Shown here: positions 1-4,868 of the stretch, in pieces
How positions within the stretch are numbered: the stretch's first letter is position 1
Layout of the letters: the number at the start of each line of letters is the position of its first letter
IMG/VR virus record: IMGVR_UViG_3300032462_000070
Span: 1 to 26,162 of that record
Source: a virus
Direction: 5' to 3' (one strand)
DNA: 26,162 nt
Position numbers and translations under genes: made by a program
The notes under the pieces: model-generated
What the model saw: the letters and a program-made list of their open reading frames with translations, nothing else
The model's database searches: none
Told to the model about the DNA's origin: nothing

Positions 1-468
1 TGTAACATATTCAATGCCCTAATCAAGAAGAAAGAATGTATTAAATACTTAGATGATAAGAGGATAAGACTTTCTGCAGCCACAGACATAACCAATGAAC
101 AAGTATTGAACGAGTTAAAACAATGGGCGTACAGTGATGCTACTGATTTTATTAGTTTGACAGAAAATGAAATAAAGGAACTACCGCCAGAAGTAAGGCG
201 AACAATTCAAAGCTTTAAAGCCACAGAACGAAAGGAAAAAGACAGGTCGGGCAATGAGATAACCACCAAAGCAATAGAAATAAAGCTGATTAATAAGGCA
301 GATGCCTTGAAGGAGATCTCAAAACATATCGGTTTTTACGAGATAGACCACAAACAGAAACAGCCACTTTTAAACCTATCCAACGCAACGCCTGATGAAT
401 TAAATACAATTTTGAAGCTATTGACAGACCAAAAACAAAGCAAAGAGACAAAAACAATAGACGTCTAA
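1..468 (+). CDS. Terminase small subunit, 5' end cut by window edge
   Basis: Small-terminase proteins bind the packaging site on phage DNA and hand it to the large-subunit motor. The reading frame is open from base 1 to the stop at 466-468, so the gene begins outside the window; a TTG at 106 is not needed as a start. The visible 155 residues show the Terminase_2 pattern: a helical segment ending in RIRLSAATDITNEQVLNEL, then an LKQWAYSDATDF block, where AxxDxxDF is typical of the family, and a later ALKEISKHIGFYEIDHK block. The C-terminus is polar and lysine-rich. GC is near 37-40% in the lines counted, higher than in the head genes downstream. The large subunit is not adjacent but starts at 4861. 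Family assignment comes from recalled motifs. Confidence 0.85.
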   Translation, partial: CNIFNALIKKKECIKYLDDKRIRLSAATDITNEQVLNELKQWAYSDATDFISLTENEIKELPPEVRRTIQSFKATERKEKDRSGNEITTKAIEIKLINKADALKEISKHIGFYEIDHKQKQPLLNLSNATPDELNTILKLLTDQKQSKETKTIDV

Positions 469-779
469 AAAATACAAAGCCAATGACAGTAATGGCAAAT
501 TCTACTTGTTACACACGTGGGAGACAAATAATTTTTAAGGTATTAATATGAATAATAGACACCCTTTGAATAAAAGACTATTAATTTTGTTAGATAAAGA
601 CCCCCCCTCGACCCGAACGGACACACGCCTTCTACCCCCACACAAAAATTTTTCCTAAGATTAGGTTTTGGTTGGTGCTTTTTAGTAAGGGAATGGGTAG
701 TTGTGGTTTGTGGGGCATATGGTGTCGGTTTAAGGTCATTGTTTGGATTTGTGTTGTGGTTGGTTGAAAAATGATTTCG

Positions 780-792
780 AGTGCTTTGCACT
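780..792. repeat. Small inverted repeat AGTGC-TTT-GCACT
   Basis: A perfect 5-bp inverted repeat with a 3-base loop, preceded by TCG. It resembles the one at 934-946 in layout (TCGA, then a TGC-nnn-GCA core), so the two may be copies of one protein-binding or structural signal. Short stems like this also arise by chance. Confidence 0.35.
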
Positions 793-826
793 TATTGTGT
801 TGTGATTTTTATTTCAATGTATTGCG

Positions 827-836
827 TATCGCGATA
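827..836. repeat. Perfect 10-bp palindrome TATCGCGATA
   Basis: A self-complementary 10-mer with a CGCG core in an otherwise G/T-rich noncoding stretch. CG dinucleotides are rare in this window, so it stands out. It could be a binding site for a dimeric protein; nothing in the sequence says which. Confidence 0.35.
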
Positions 837-933
837 TGGGTATATTCCTTTCTTTATGTTTACGGGTATTTCTGTTTGGGTTGGTATAAATTGAGGTAAA
901 TGAGTGTAAATCGAGGGGGTGAAAAATAAATCG

Positions 934-946
934 AATGCTACGCATT
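934..946. repeat. Small inverted repeat AATGC-TAC-GCATT
   Basis: A perfect 5-bp inverted repeat with a 3-base loop, lying directly after the second TAAATCGA (927-934). It has the same geometry as the repeat at 780-792, about 150 bases upstream. Confidence 0.35.
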
Positions 947-1014
947 GTTTATGGTTATGTCTTTAGGGGATTGTGTTCCTTTATGGTTTTTAAAATAGTT
1001 ACGAATTTCTTAGG

Positions 1015-1041
1015 TTTGTATGTGTTAAGTAGTTACCTTTG
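1015..1041 (+). promoter_or_regulatory. Candidate Bacteroidota promoter for the 1061 gene
   Basis: A -7 box TACCTTTG at 1034-1041 matches the TAnnTTTG consensus of Bacteroidota. A TTTG at 1015-1018 could be the -33 box, but the 15-base spacer is shorter than the usual 18-20. The ATG lies 20 bases after the -7 box. Confidence 0.45.
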
Positions 1042-1060
1042 TTTAAACTAAAACTATATT

Positions 1061-1300
1061 ATGACACCAAAAGAAAAGTCAGAAGATTTATTTAACTACT
1101 TCCACAATGACTTACAGAACGAAGATACTGATTGTGGGCAAGAAATTTTAGTATCTTTATTGGCTATAAGATATTCGTTGAAGTGTGTGGATGAAATGAT
1201 TAAAGCATCCAATAGAATTACAAATCATTTACCAGATAGTTGGGTAGGAGAAGAACAAAATTATTATAAAGAAGTTAAAAAAGAAATAAATAAACTATAG
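1061..1300 (+). CDS. Small hypothetical phage protein (79 aa)
   Basis: I cannot assign a function. The 79-residue product is acidic and helical, opens with MTPKEKSEDLF and closes with YYKEVKKEINKL. This layout (a PKEK start, a central cysteine-containing helix with VDEMIKA, and a final VKKEI) recurs in small proteins of flavobacterial phages and prophages as I recall them, which supports a real gene. There is no signal peptide or membrane segment. The start is the first ATG, 20 bases after a -7 promoter box, with A/T-rich sequence and no Shine-Dalgarno before it. It is the first gene after the long noncoding stretch; a hairpin (1303-1340) and a 47-residue membrane-protein gene follow. Confidence 0.7.
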   Translation: MTPKEKSEDLFNYFHNDLQNEDTDCGQEILVSLLAIRYSLKCVDEMIKASNRITNHLPDSWVGEEQNYYKEVKKEINKL

Positions 1301-1364
1301 ACTAATGTTTGGCAGAAAACAGTAAAAGTGCCAAAGATTAATTTTAATTAAATAAATAAACTAT
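1284..1364. repeat. 15-bp direct repeat flanking a hairpin
   Basis: AAATAAATAAACTAT occurs exactly at 1284-1298, the end of the 79-aa gene, and at 1350-1364, the start region of the next gene. Between the copies lies an inverted repeat: TAATgTTTGGCA at 1303-1314 pairs with TGCCAAAgATTA at 1329-1340 over 12 positions with one G-G mismatch and a 14-base loop. There is no clean T-tract, so it is a poor intrinsic terminator; an RNA processing or folding site is possible. The repeat is A/T-rich and so only mildly surprising. Confidence 0.45.
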
Positions 1365-1506
1365 GATTAAAAGAATTTTAATGGTTATCTCATTTCCAAT
1401 AATATTACCAATTCAAGGTTTAGAATTAATCTATTTTTCAATTAGATGGATTTTAACTGGTGAAGAATTTGGAGACCCTATCTTTTTTAAAATATTTAAT
1501 AAATAA
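1363..1506 (+). CDS. Small membrane protein (47 aa), unknown function
   Basis: An open frame of 47 codons from an ATG that overlaps the repeat copy at 1350-1364. The product begins MIKR, then has a hydrophobic stretch at residues 5-17 (ILMVISFPIILPI), a second apolar stretch around 19-32 with aromatic residues, and a short acidic/aromatic tail (GEEFGDPIFFKIFNK). It would sit in the membrane as one or two short helices. Comparable small membrane proteins occur in flavobacterial phages from memory, but no function is known to me. The gene ends just before a promoter-like box (1515-1522) and a strong terminator (1553-1583). Confidence 0.6.
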   Translation: MIKRILMVISFPIILPIQGLELIYFSIRWILTGEEFGDPIFFKIFNK

Positions 1507-1514
1507 AAATTCAC

Positions 1515-1522
1515 TATCTTTG
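1515..1522 (+). promoter_or_regulatory. Candidate -7 promoter box TATCTTTG
   Basis: Matches TAnnTTTG. The only candidate -33 box is a TTTA at 1494-1497 with a 17-base spacer, so support is weak. A transcript from here would meet the terminator at 1553-1583 after about 60 bases. Confidence 0.35.
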
Positions 1523-1552
1523 TTTTTTCATGGTATAGTTTTTTAGTTAATT

Positions 1553-1583
1553 AAAGTGGTTACTTCTGGTAGCCACTTTTTTT
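1553..1583 (+). terminator. Strong intrinsic terminator
   Basis: AAAGTGGTTAC (1553-1563) pairs with GTAGCCACTTT (1569-1579) over 11 bp including one G-U pair, with a 5-base loop, followed by a run of seven T (1577-1583). It would end transcription from the small genes upstream. The T-run is followed at once by G and a TACCTTTG promoter box. Confidence 0.85.
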
Positions 1584-1584
1584 G

Positions 1585-1592
1585 TACCTTTG
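1585..1592 (+). promoter_or_regulatory. Candidate -7 promoter box TACCTTTG fused to terminator
   Basis: Matches TAnnTTTG and starts two bases after the terminator T-run. The -33 position would fall inside the terminator hairpin (TTCTGG at 1564-1569) and is a poor match. The same architecture recurs at 14042-14085. Confidence 0.4.
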
Positions 1593-1757
1593 AATATTGT
1601 AAGTTAAATCGAGCGTTATCCTGCATACGTCTTTCAAGGAGCAGAATGTCCATAAACATTCCAAGACTTAGATAAGTTGACAGTAACTTATAAATAGTAG
1701 GCTTAATAAGTAATAACGTGGGGCGTAATTGTTCTGCGTTATTTACATTTAATAGTA
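1593..1757 (+). ncRNA. Possible noncoding RNA or long leader between two promoters
   Basis: These 165 bases lie between the promoter box at 1585-1592 and the box at 1758-1765 and hold no credible + strand gene. Base composition is more balanced than in the flanking genes. Possible structure includes AATAACG at 1712-1718 pairing with CGTTATT at 1737-1743 (7 bp, 18-base loop) and shorter stems upstream. It could be an independent small RNA or a 5' leader of the 1785 gene. I do not recognise a known RNA family. A minus-strand frame of 80 codons covers it but looks like chance. Confidence 0.3.
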
Positions 1758-1765
1758 TATCTTTG
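1758..1765 (+). promoter_or_regulatory. Candidate promoter box TATCTTTG for the 1785 gene
   Basis: Matches TAnnTTTG and lies 19 bases before the ATG at 1785, giving a short A-rich leader typical of flavobacterial translation starts. No good -33 box is seen at the usual spacing; the nearest TTG is at 1729-1731. Confidence 0.5.
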
Positions 1766-1784
1766 TAAAAAAAAACAAACAACA

Positions 1785-2207
1785 ATGGCTAAAAAAATTT
1801 ATATTTCAGGAAATTCATTTATAGTTCAAGATACTATTACAGACATTATAGAAATTGAAAAACCTGCTAAAGACATTTATTTTAATAATTCCTTATTAAA
1901 TGATGGATATATATCGGTTATTCAAAGAGATGGTTCAAATAGTGCTGATTCATCAATAGGTAAAGAGATTGCATTGGCAGATTCTTTAGATATAAGCAAT
2001 TTAGTTTTTACTGCATCTACATTTAGAAGTTTTGCCCGATTAAATATGGGAAAGTCTAGCGCTGGTGGCAGCGCAGGATTTCCGTCAGTTAGTACTTATG
2101 CAGATTTATTATTATTAGACCCTCAACCAGAGGTTTTAACTATTTATAGTGTATTTACCCTTATTGTATTAACGAATAACATTTTTACCCTTATTATGTT
2201 ATATTAA
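1785..2207 (+). CDS. Phage protein of unknown function, apparently truncated (140 aa)
   Basis: The product begins MAKKIYISGNSFIVQDT and has alternating strand-like segments up to a SSAGGSAG linker at about residues 90-97. It then reads FPSVSTYADLLLLDPQPE. From memory, flavobacterial phage proteins of this type continue well beyond the STYADLLL motif with a further domain; here the chain ends after a hydrophobic tail, VFTLIVLTNNIFTLIMLY. That tail comes from two in-frame near-copies of TTTACCCTTATT, at 2154 and 2184, with a period of exactly 30 bases, so the end looks like duplicated or degenerate sequence replacing a lost domain. It has its own promoter box and is followed by an A/T-only inverted repeat and the next promoter. 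Possibly a small virion or fibre-related protein; not certain. Confidence 0.6.
   Translation: MAKKIYISGNSFIVQDTITDIIEIEKPAKDIYFNNSLLNDGYISVIQRDGSNSADSSIGKEIALADSLDISNLVFTASTFRSFARLNMGKSSAGGSAGFPSVSTYADLLLLDPQPEVLTIYSVFTLIVLTNNIFTLIMLY
2154..2202 (+). repeat. In-frame tandem repeat, 30-base period
   Basis: TTTACCCTTATT starts at 2154 and again at 2184, and each copy is followed by a similar T/A-rich stretch. The period of 30 bases keeps the frame and yields the repeated residues FTLIVL and FTLIML at the C-terminus of the 140-residue protein. Confidence 0.6.
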
Positions 2208-2230
2208 AATAAAAAATAATTAACTTTTAT

Positions 2231-2261
2231 TTTTGTTTATCCAAATATTGTATTAACTTTG
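2231..2261 (+). promoter_or_regulatory. Bacteroidota-type promoter for the small-gene operon
   Basis: TTTTG at 2231-2235, an 18-base spacer and TAACTTTG at 2254-2261: the best match in the window to the TTTG-N(18-20)-TAnnTTTG promoter. The next ATG starts at 2269, only 7 bases after the -7 box, so the message would have almost no leader. The -33 box overlaps the end of an AAAATAAAA/TTTTATTTT inverted repeat. Confidence 0.7.
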
Positions 2262-2268
2262 TCTTTAT

Positions 2269-2436
2269 ATGGAGGTAAAGAAATCAATACAACTTATTAA
2301 TTCTCAAATATTTACACTCAATGCTCAACGAGCTGAAATTCAAAGATTGTGTAATCATACTCCAATACCTTATAAATTTGGTAATACTAACAAAAGTACT
2401 TGTAGTGAGTGCGGAATAACTATTAACTATGAATGA
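2269..2436 (+). CDS. Small protein with CxH...CxxC zinc-site pattern (55 aa)
   Basis: A 55-codon frame from the ATG directly behind a strong promoter. Residues 1-27 look helical and hydrophilic (a QIFTLNAQRAEIQRL stretch). The C-terminal half carries C28 and H30, then C45 and C48 (TCSECG), a spacing that could form one small zinc-binding site. This pattern and the PYKFGN segment support a real gene. I know of no function; a small DNA- or RNA-binding factor is one guess. Its stop overlaps the ATG of the next gene by 8 bases (2429-2436), so translation is probably coupled. Confidence 0.65.
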   Translation: MEVKKSIQLINSQIFTLNAQRAEIQRLCNHTPIPYKFGNTNKSTCSECGITINYE

Positions 2437-2650
2437 ATTAAGACCATTAATCGAAATTTTAGAAGTAAAAGATGAATTAATTGAAAAATATATTAAACTT
2501 ATGAATCCTCCTAGAAAATGGGTTAAAGATATTGTAAAAGAAATTGATGTAGTTATTAAATACAACGTTAATTTTATGCCTTATTGGATGGTTAAAGAAC
2601 TTGAAAAGTTGGGCTTTGATATAAATGAAAATCAAGAAAACTTATTTTAA
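2429..2650 (+). CDS. Hypothetical phage protein (73 aa)
   Basis: No family recognised. The 73-residue product is mostly helical and charged, with LRPLIEILEVKDELIEKYIKL near the N-terminus, a NPPRKW turn and a final LEKLGFDINENQENLF. There is no membrane segment or metal-site motif. The ATG overlaps the end of the preceding 55-aa gene and its TAA shares one base with the ATG of the next gene (TAATG), so it lies within a tight operon of four small genes (2269-2946) leading into the phosphoesterase gene. An ATG on the same message with these overlaps is the natural start. Confidence 0.7.
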   Translation: MNELRPLIEILEVKDELIEKYIKLMNPPRKWVKDIVKEIDVVIKYNVNFMPYWMVKELEKLGFDINENQENLF

Positions 2651-2778
2651 TGAATGAATTTGAAGAATTTATACAACATTTAAAAGATAAATGTTCTACC
2701 GATGAAACTATAGACAAACAATTCAAATTTGCAGTAAATATAATATGGTCTAAATATCACAATTCTAAAACTAATTAA
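2650..2778 (+). CDS. Hypothetical small protein (42 aa)
   Basis: A 42-codon frame whose ATG overlaps the previous stop by one base and which ends 3 bases before the next ATG. The product is acidic at the start (MNEFEEFIQHLKDKC) and then basic/aromatic (FAVNIIWSKYHNSK), probably two helices. Nothing identifies a function. Gene spacing and codon use like its neighbours are the main support. Confidence 0.55.
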   Translation: MNEFEEFIQHLKDKCSTDETIDKQFKFAVNIIWSKYHNSKTN

Positions 2779-2781
2779 ATT

Positions 2782-2946
2782 ATGAAAACTACTTGGAAAA
2801 TTAATAATATTAGAAAGACTACATCAGAAGATGAATTTACAAAAATAACTTTTAAAGATTACAGAGGTGAATGGACTATTAAATTAGACAATCCTCGACA
2901 CCTTGTTCAAGACTTGGATAAGTTTGCTAACCCAAAAGGACTTTAA
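2782..2946 (+). CDS. Hypothetical small protein (54 aa)
   Basis: A 54-codon frame starting 3 bases after the preceding stop and ending 3 bases before the phosphoesterase ATG. The product (starts MKTTWKINNIRKTT, ends LVQDLDKFANPKGL) has a strand-like middle, FTKITFKDYRGEWTIKL, and a helical end, suggesting a small folded domain. Function unknown. Tight spacing suggests co-transcription with the small genes upstream and the phosphoesterase downstream. Confidence 0.6.
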   Translation: MKTTWKINNIRKTTSEDEFTKITFKDYRGEWTIKLDNPRHLVQDLDKFANPKGL

Positions 2947-2949
2947 TAT

Positions 2950-4164
2950 ATGAGTAAATCAACAAGATGGCTTTTTAAAAAGGAAGCAGAAAAGTTAGGA
3001 TTAAAAGTAAAAGAGAATGGAAAAGATAGAAAAAATGCAAGGTATCAAATAGAAGATGAAGATTGGTTAGTTATCTATGCTAAAAGAATGAAACCTAACA
3101 AACGTAGTTTTGTTGAGGTTATTCATAAGAAGAATAAAGATGGTGAAATTACATCTACTACAGAAAAATTACAGAGTGAACCAATAGAAGTTCCAGATAA
3201 TTTTGAAGTAGTAAAAATAAGCACTTCTAAAACAACAGGACAACAATGGATTCAGTATCAACCTAAAAAGGTAGAAGAAGAAATTTCAGATTTTAATATT
3301 GATAGTATCATTAAAAAGTATATCAATCCAGTAGAAGTTAAGAAAGTAAAACAAGAAACTACACAAGACTTTCAAACACTAACTTTTACAGATGTTCATG
3401 TTGGAATGGACACAGATAAGGATAATAACTCAATGTATGCTATTAAATGGGATAGAAATAGTATTTTAAAAAGTGCTAAAGATATTATTGACAATGTTAC
3501 TTCAAATATTACTGCTCCAACTTTAATAATTGACGATTTAGGAGATTTATTAGATGGTTTAAATGCAAAAACGACAAGAGGTGGACACGATTTACCACAA
3601 AATATGACAAATGAAGAGGCATTTGATTGTGCATTAGAGTTTAAAATGTACATAATAGATAATCTTGTACCATATTTTAATAAATTGGTGATAAATAATA
3701 TATGTAATGATAATCATGCAGGTTGTTTTGGATATTTCGTTAATGAAGCATTTAAACAAATAGTAGAACAAAAATATAAAGACGTAATGGTAAATAACCA
3801 TAGACAATTTATAAACCACTACTACATTAATGATATTTGTTTTGTAATTACACATGGTAAAGACGATAAATCATTAAAGTTTGGATTTAAACCTGCTCTT
3901 GACACAAAGCAAATAGAAAAGATAGACCAATATTGTAAACATAATAACGTTTATAAAAAAGCAAAGTTAATAGTATTTAAAAAAGGAGATAGCCACCAAG
4001 CATTGTTTGATATGTGTACTTCTGACGACTTCTACTACTTTAACTACCCTGCATTAAGTCCAAGTTCACAATGGGTTCAAACAAACTTTAAAAAAGGTCG
4101 TAGAGGCTTTGTATTAGAAAGTTATAAAGATTTAGAATTAACACTTAAACCAATATACTTATAA
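2950..4164 (+). CDS. Calcineurin-like metallophosphoesterase (404 aa)
   Basis: Enzymes of this fold use two metal ions to hydrolyse phosphate esters or nucleic-acid backbones. The five signature blocks can be read in order: D148-V-H150 (FTDVHVG), G198-D199 (DLGDLLDG), N255-H256 (ICNDNHAG), H302 (THGKDD) and G346-D347-S-H349 (GDSHQ). The last replaces the first histidine of the usual GHxH with aspartate, so metal binding may differ. Residues 1-135 are a basic, mixed helix/strand extension without an obvious family, perhaps for DNA binding. No signal peptide, so cytoplasmic. The gene follows the small-gene operon by 3 bases and overlaps the next gene by one. Its place before the SSB-like and terminase genes suggests DNA processing, similar in spirit to Mre11/SbcD nucleases, but RNA or a small phosphoester is also possible. 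Confidence 0.8.
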   Translation: MSKSTRWLFKKEAEKLGLKVKENGKDRKNARYQIEDEDWLVIYAKRMKPNKRSFVEVIHKKNKDGEITSTTEKLQSEPIEVPDNFEVVKISTSKTTGQQWIQYQPKKVEEEISDFNIDSIIKKYINPVEVKKVKQETTQDFQTLTFTDVHVGMDTDKDNNSMYAIKWDRNSILKSAKDIIDNVTSNITAPTLIIDDLGDLLDGLNAKTTRGGHDLPQNMTNEEAFDCALEFKMYIIDNLVPYFNKLVINNICNDNHAGCFGYFVNEAFKQIVEQKYKDVMVNNHRQFINHYYINDICFVITHGKDDKSLKFGFKPALDTKQIEKIDQYCKHNNVYKKAKLIVFKKGDSHQALFDMCTSDDFYYFNYPALSPSSQWVQTNFKKGRRGFVLESYKDLELTLKPIYL

Positions 4165-4385
4165 TGAAATTACAATTTTTAGTCGATGCAGACGAAGAGG
4201 GTGAATACGACTTCTTAGACCTATACTTATTAGAAGAAAATATAATAGGTTTTTTTGTTCCAGATGACACACCTAATTATGAAGAAAAGCTATTAAATAT
4301 AGTTATTGGAAACGGAGAACGATTTACAGTAATAATAACAAAAGAATTAACAGAGTATTTAGACATAAAATTTAAACTAAAATAA
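4164..4385 (+). CDS. Hypothetical phage protein (73 aa)
   Basis: The ATG shares a base with the phosphoesterase stop (TAATG). The product is acidic and looks strand-rich: a LQFLVDADEEGEYDFLDLYLL start, then ENIIGFFVPDD, and an IVIGNGERFTVIITKELTEYL end. The alternating pattern suggests a small beta domain. I recall similar short proteins in Bacteroidota phage genomes but no function. Co-translation with the phosphoesterase suggests a partner or regulator, which is only inference. Confidence 0.65.
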   Translation: MKLQFLVDADEEGEYDFLDLYLLEENIIGFFVPDDTPNYEEKLLNIVIGNGERFTVIITKELTEYLDIKFKLK

Positions 4386-4402
4386 ATAAAAAATAAAAAA
4401 TT

Positions 4403-4780
4403 ATGAGCGAATTATCGATTACAGGAAGAATTAAAGAATTTTTACCAGTAGAAAGTGGAATATCTAAAAAAACTCAAAAGGAGTGGCAAAAACAAAACTT
4501 TATTGTTTGTAACAATGATGGTTATGAGGGAAAGGAACAAATATATTGCTTCGAGGTATTCGGTGGAGAAAAAGTTGAAAACTTAACTAAGTTTCAAAAA
4601 GTTGGAGATGAAGTTAATGTGCAATTCAATATAAGTACTAATGAATGGAAAGGTAAATACTTTACAAGTCTTGGTGCATGGAAAATTGAAAAAGCAACAT
4701 CAGACCAACCATTACCACCACAAAATTTACAAACAGCAGAAGATGTAATAGCAACAAACGTAGATGATTTGCCTTTCTAA
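4403..4780 (+). CDS. DUF3127 / SSB-like OB-fold protein with DDLPF tip (125 aa)
   Basis: The first ~100 residues match the DUF3127 pattern of Bacteroidota: ITGRIKEFLPVESGISKKTQ, a K-Q-x-F-I-V block, an ECFEVFGGEK-like block (read here as YCFEVFGGEK), GDEVNVQFNI and a final EWKGKYFTSLGAW. This is an OB-fold related to single-stranded DNA-binding proteins. A flexible segment rich in Q and P (DQPLPPQNLQ) follows, and the chain ends DDLPF, close to the E. coli SSB tip DDDIPF that recruits replication and repair enzymes. Likely role: coat single-stranded phage DNA and recruit partners. The ATG is preceded by an A/T-only tract typical of flavobacterial starts. It sits between the phosphoesterase pair and the terminase large subunit. 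Confidence 0.85.
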   Translation: MSELSITGRIKEFLPVESGISKKTQKEWQKQNFIVCNNDGYEGKEQIYCFEVFGGEKVENLTKFQKVGDEVNVQFNISTNEWKGKYFTSLGAWKIEKATSDQPLPPQNLQTAEDVIATNVDDLPF

Positions 4781-4868
4781 AAAGGTAGTTCTATTAGGTT
4801 ATTTTATAAACGAAATAGATGCACATGAAGCCTATCAAAAAGAGCTAAAAAAGATACTAAATGGATAA
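4764..4868 (+). CDS. Possible overlapping micro-gene (34 aa)
   Basis: A 34-codon frame starts inside the end of the SSB-like gene and ends 8 bases inside the terminase gene, bridging the 80-base gap. The product ends NEIDAHEAYQKELKKILNG, which looks like a helix from a real protein. The overlaps would couple translation from the SSB-like gene into the terminase. It may instead be a chance frame or a translational bridge with no functional peptide. Confidence 0.35.
   Translation: MICLSKKVVLLGYFINEIDAHEAYQKELKKILNG

Larger units (their letters stand above)
469..1060. other. Long noncoding stretch with abrupt strand-composition switch
   Basis: No convincing gene lies in these ~590 bases. Bases 601-643 are C-rich (C7 at 601-607, C5 at 635-639), followed by a perfect A5T5 tract at 644-653, after which the + strand becomes dominated by G and T until about 1030; in 661-720, 49 of 60 bases are G or T and only 2 are C. 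The stretch also holds small inverted repeats at 780-792 and 934-946, the palindrome TATCGCGATA at 827-836, TAAATCGA at 907-914 and 927-934, and TTGTGTTGTG at 749-758 and 795-804. Its place just after terS makes a packaging site (pac or cos) plausible; an origin or noncoding RNA is possible. A 36-codon + strand frame (548-658) runs through the C-rich part but has no other support. Confidence 0.6.

Noticed and set aside
548-658. Plus-strand frame of 36 codons through the C-rich block
   Set aside because: It has an ATG but its second half simply reads the C-runs; no recognisable pattern and no promoter, so it is mentioned only inside the noncoding feature.
543-791. Minus-strand frame of 82 codons in the noncoding stretch
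   Set aside because: The product is low-complexity (Thr/His/Asn/Pro-rich) as expected from G/T-rich DNA read backwards; no promoter, start context or family pattern supports it.
1543-1785. Minus-strand frame of 80 codons overlapping the terminator and two promoter boxes
   Set aside because: It would be the only minus-strand gene and covers a clear + strand terminator and promoters; the residue pattern is not convincing.
2208-2235. AAAATAAAA/TTTTATTTT inverted repeat as a terminator of the 140-aa gene
   Set aside because: The stem is entirely A/T and would be weak; the T-rich arm is better explained as part of the next promoter.
2919-2926. TAAGTTTG as a promoter for the phosphoesterase gene
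   Set aside because: It matches TAnnTTTG but lies within a coding frame and has no -33 box at a suitable distance (nearest TTG is 13 bases upstream).
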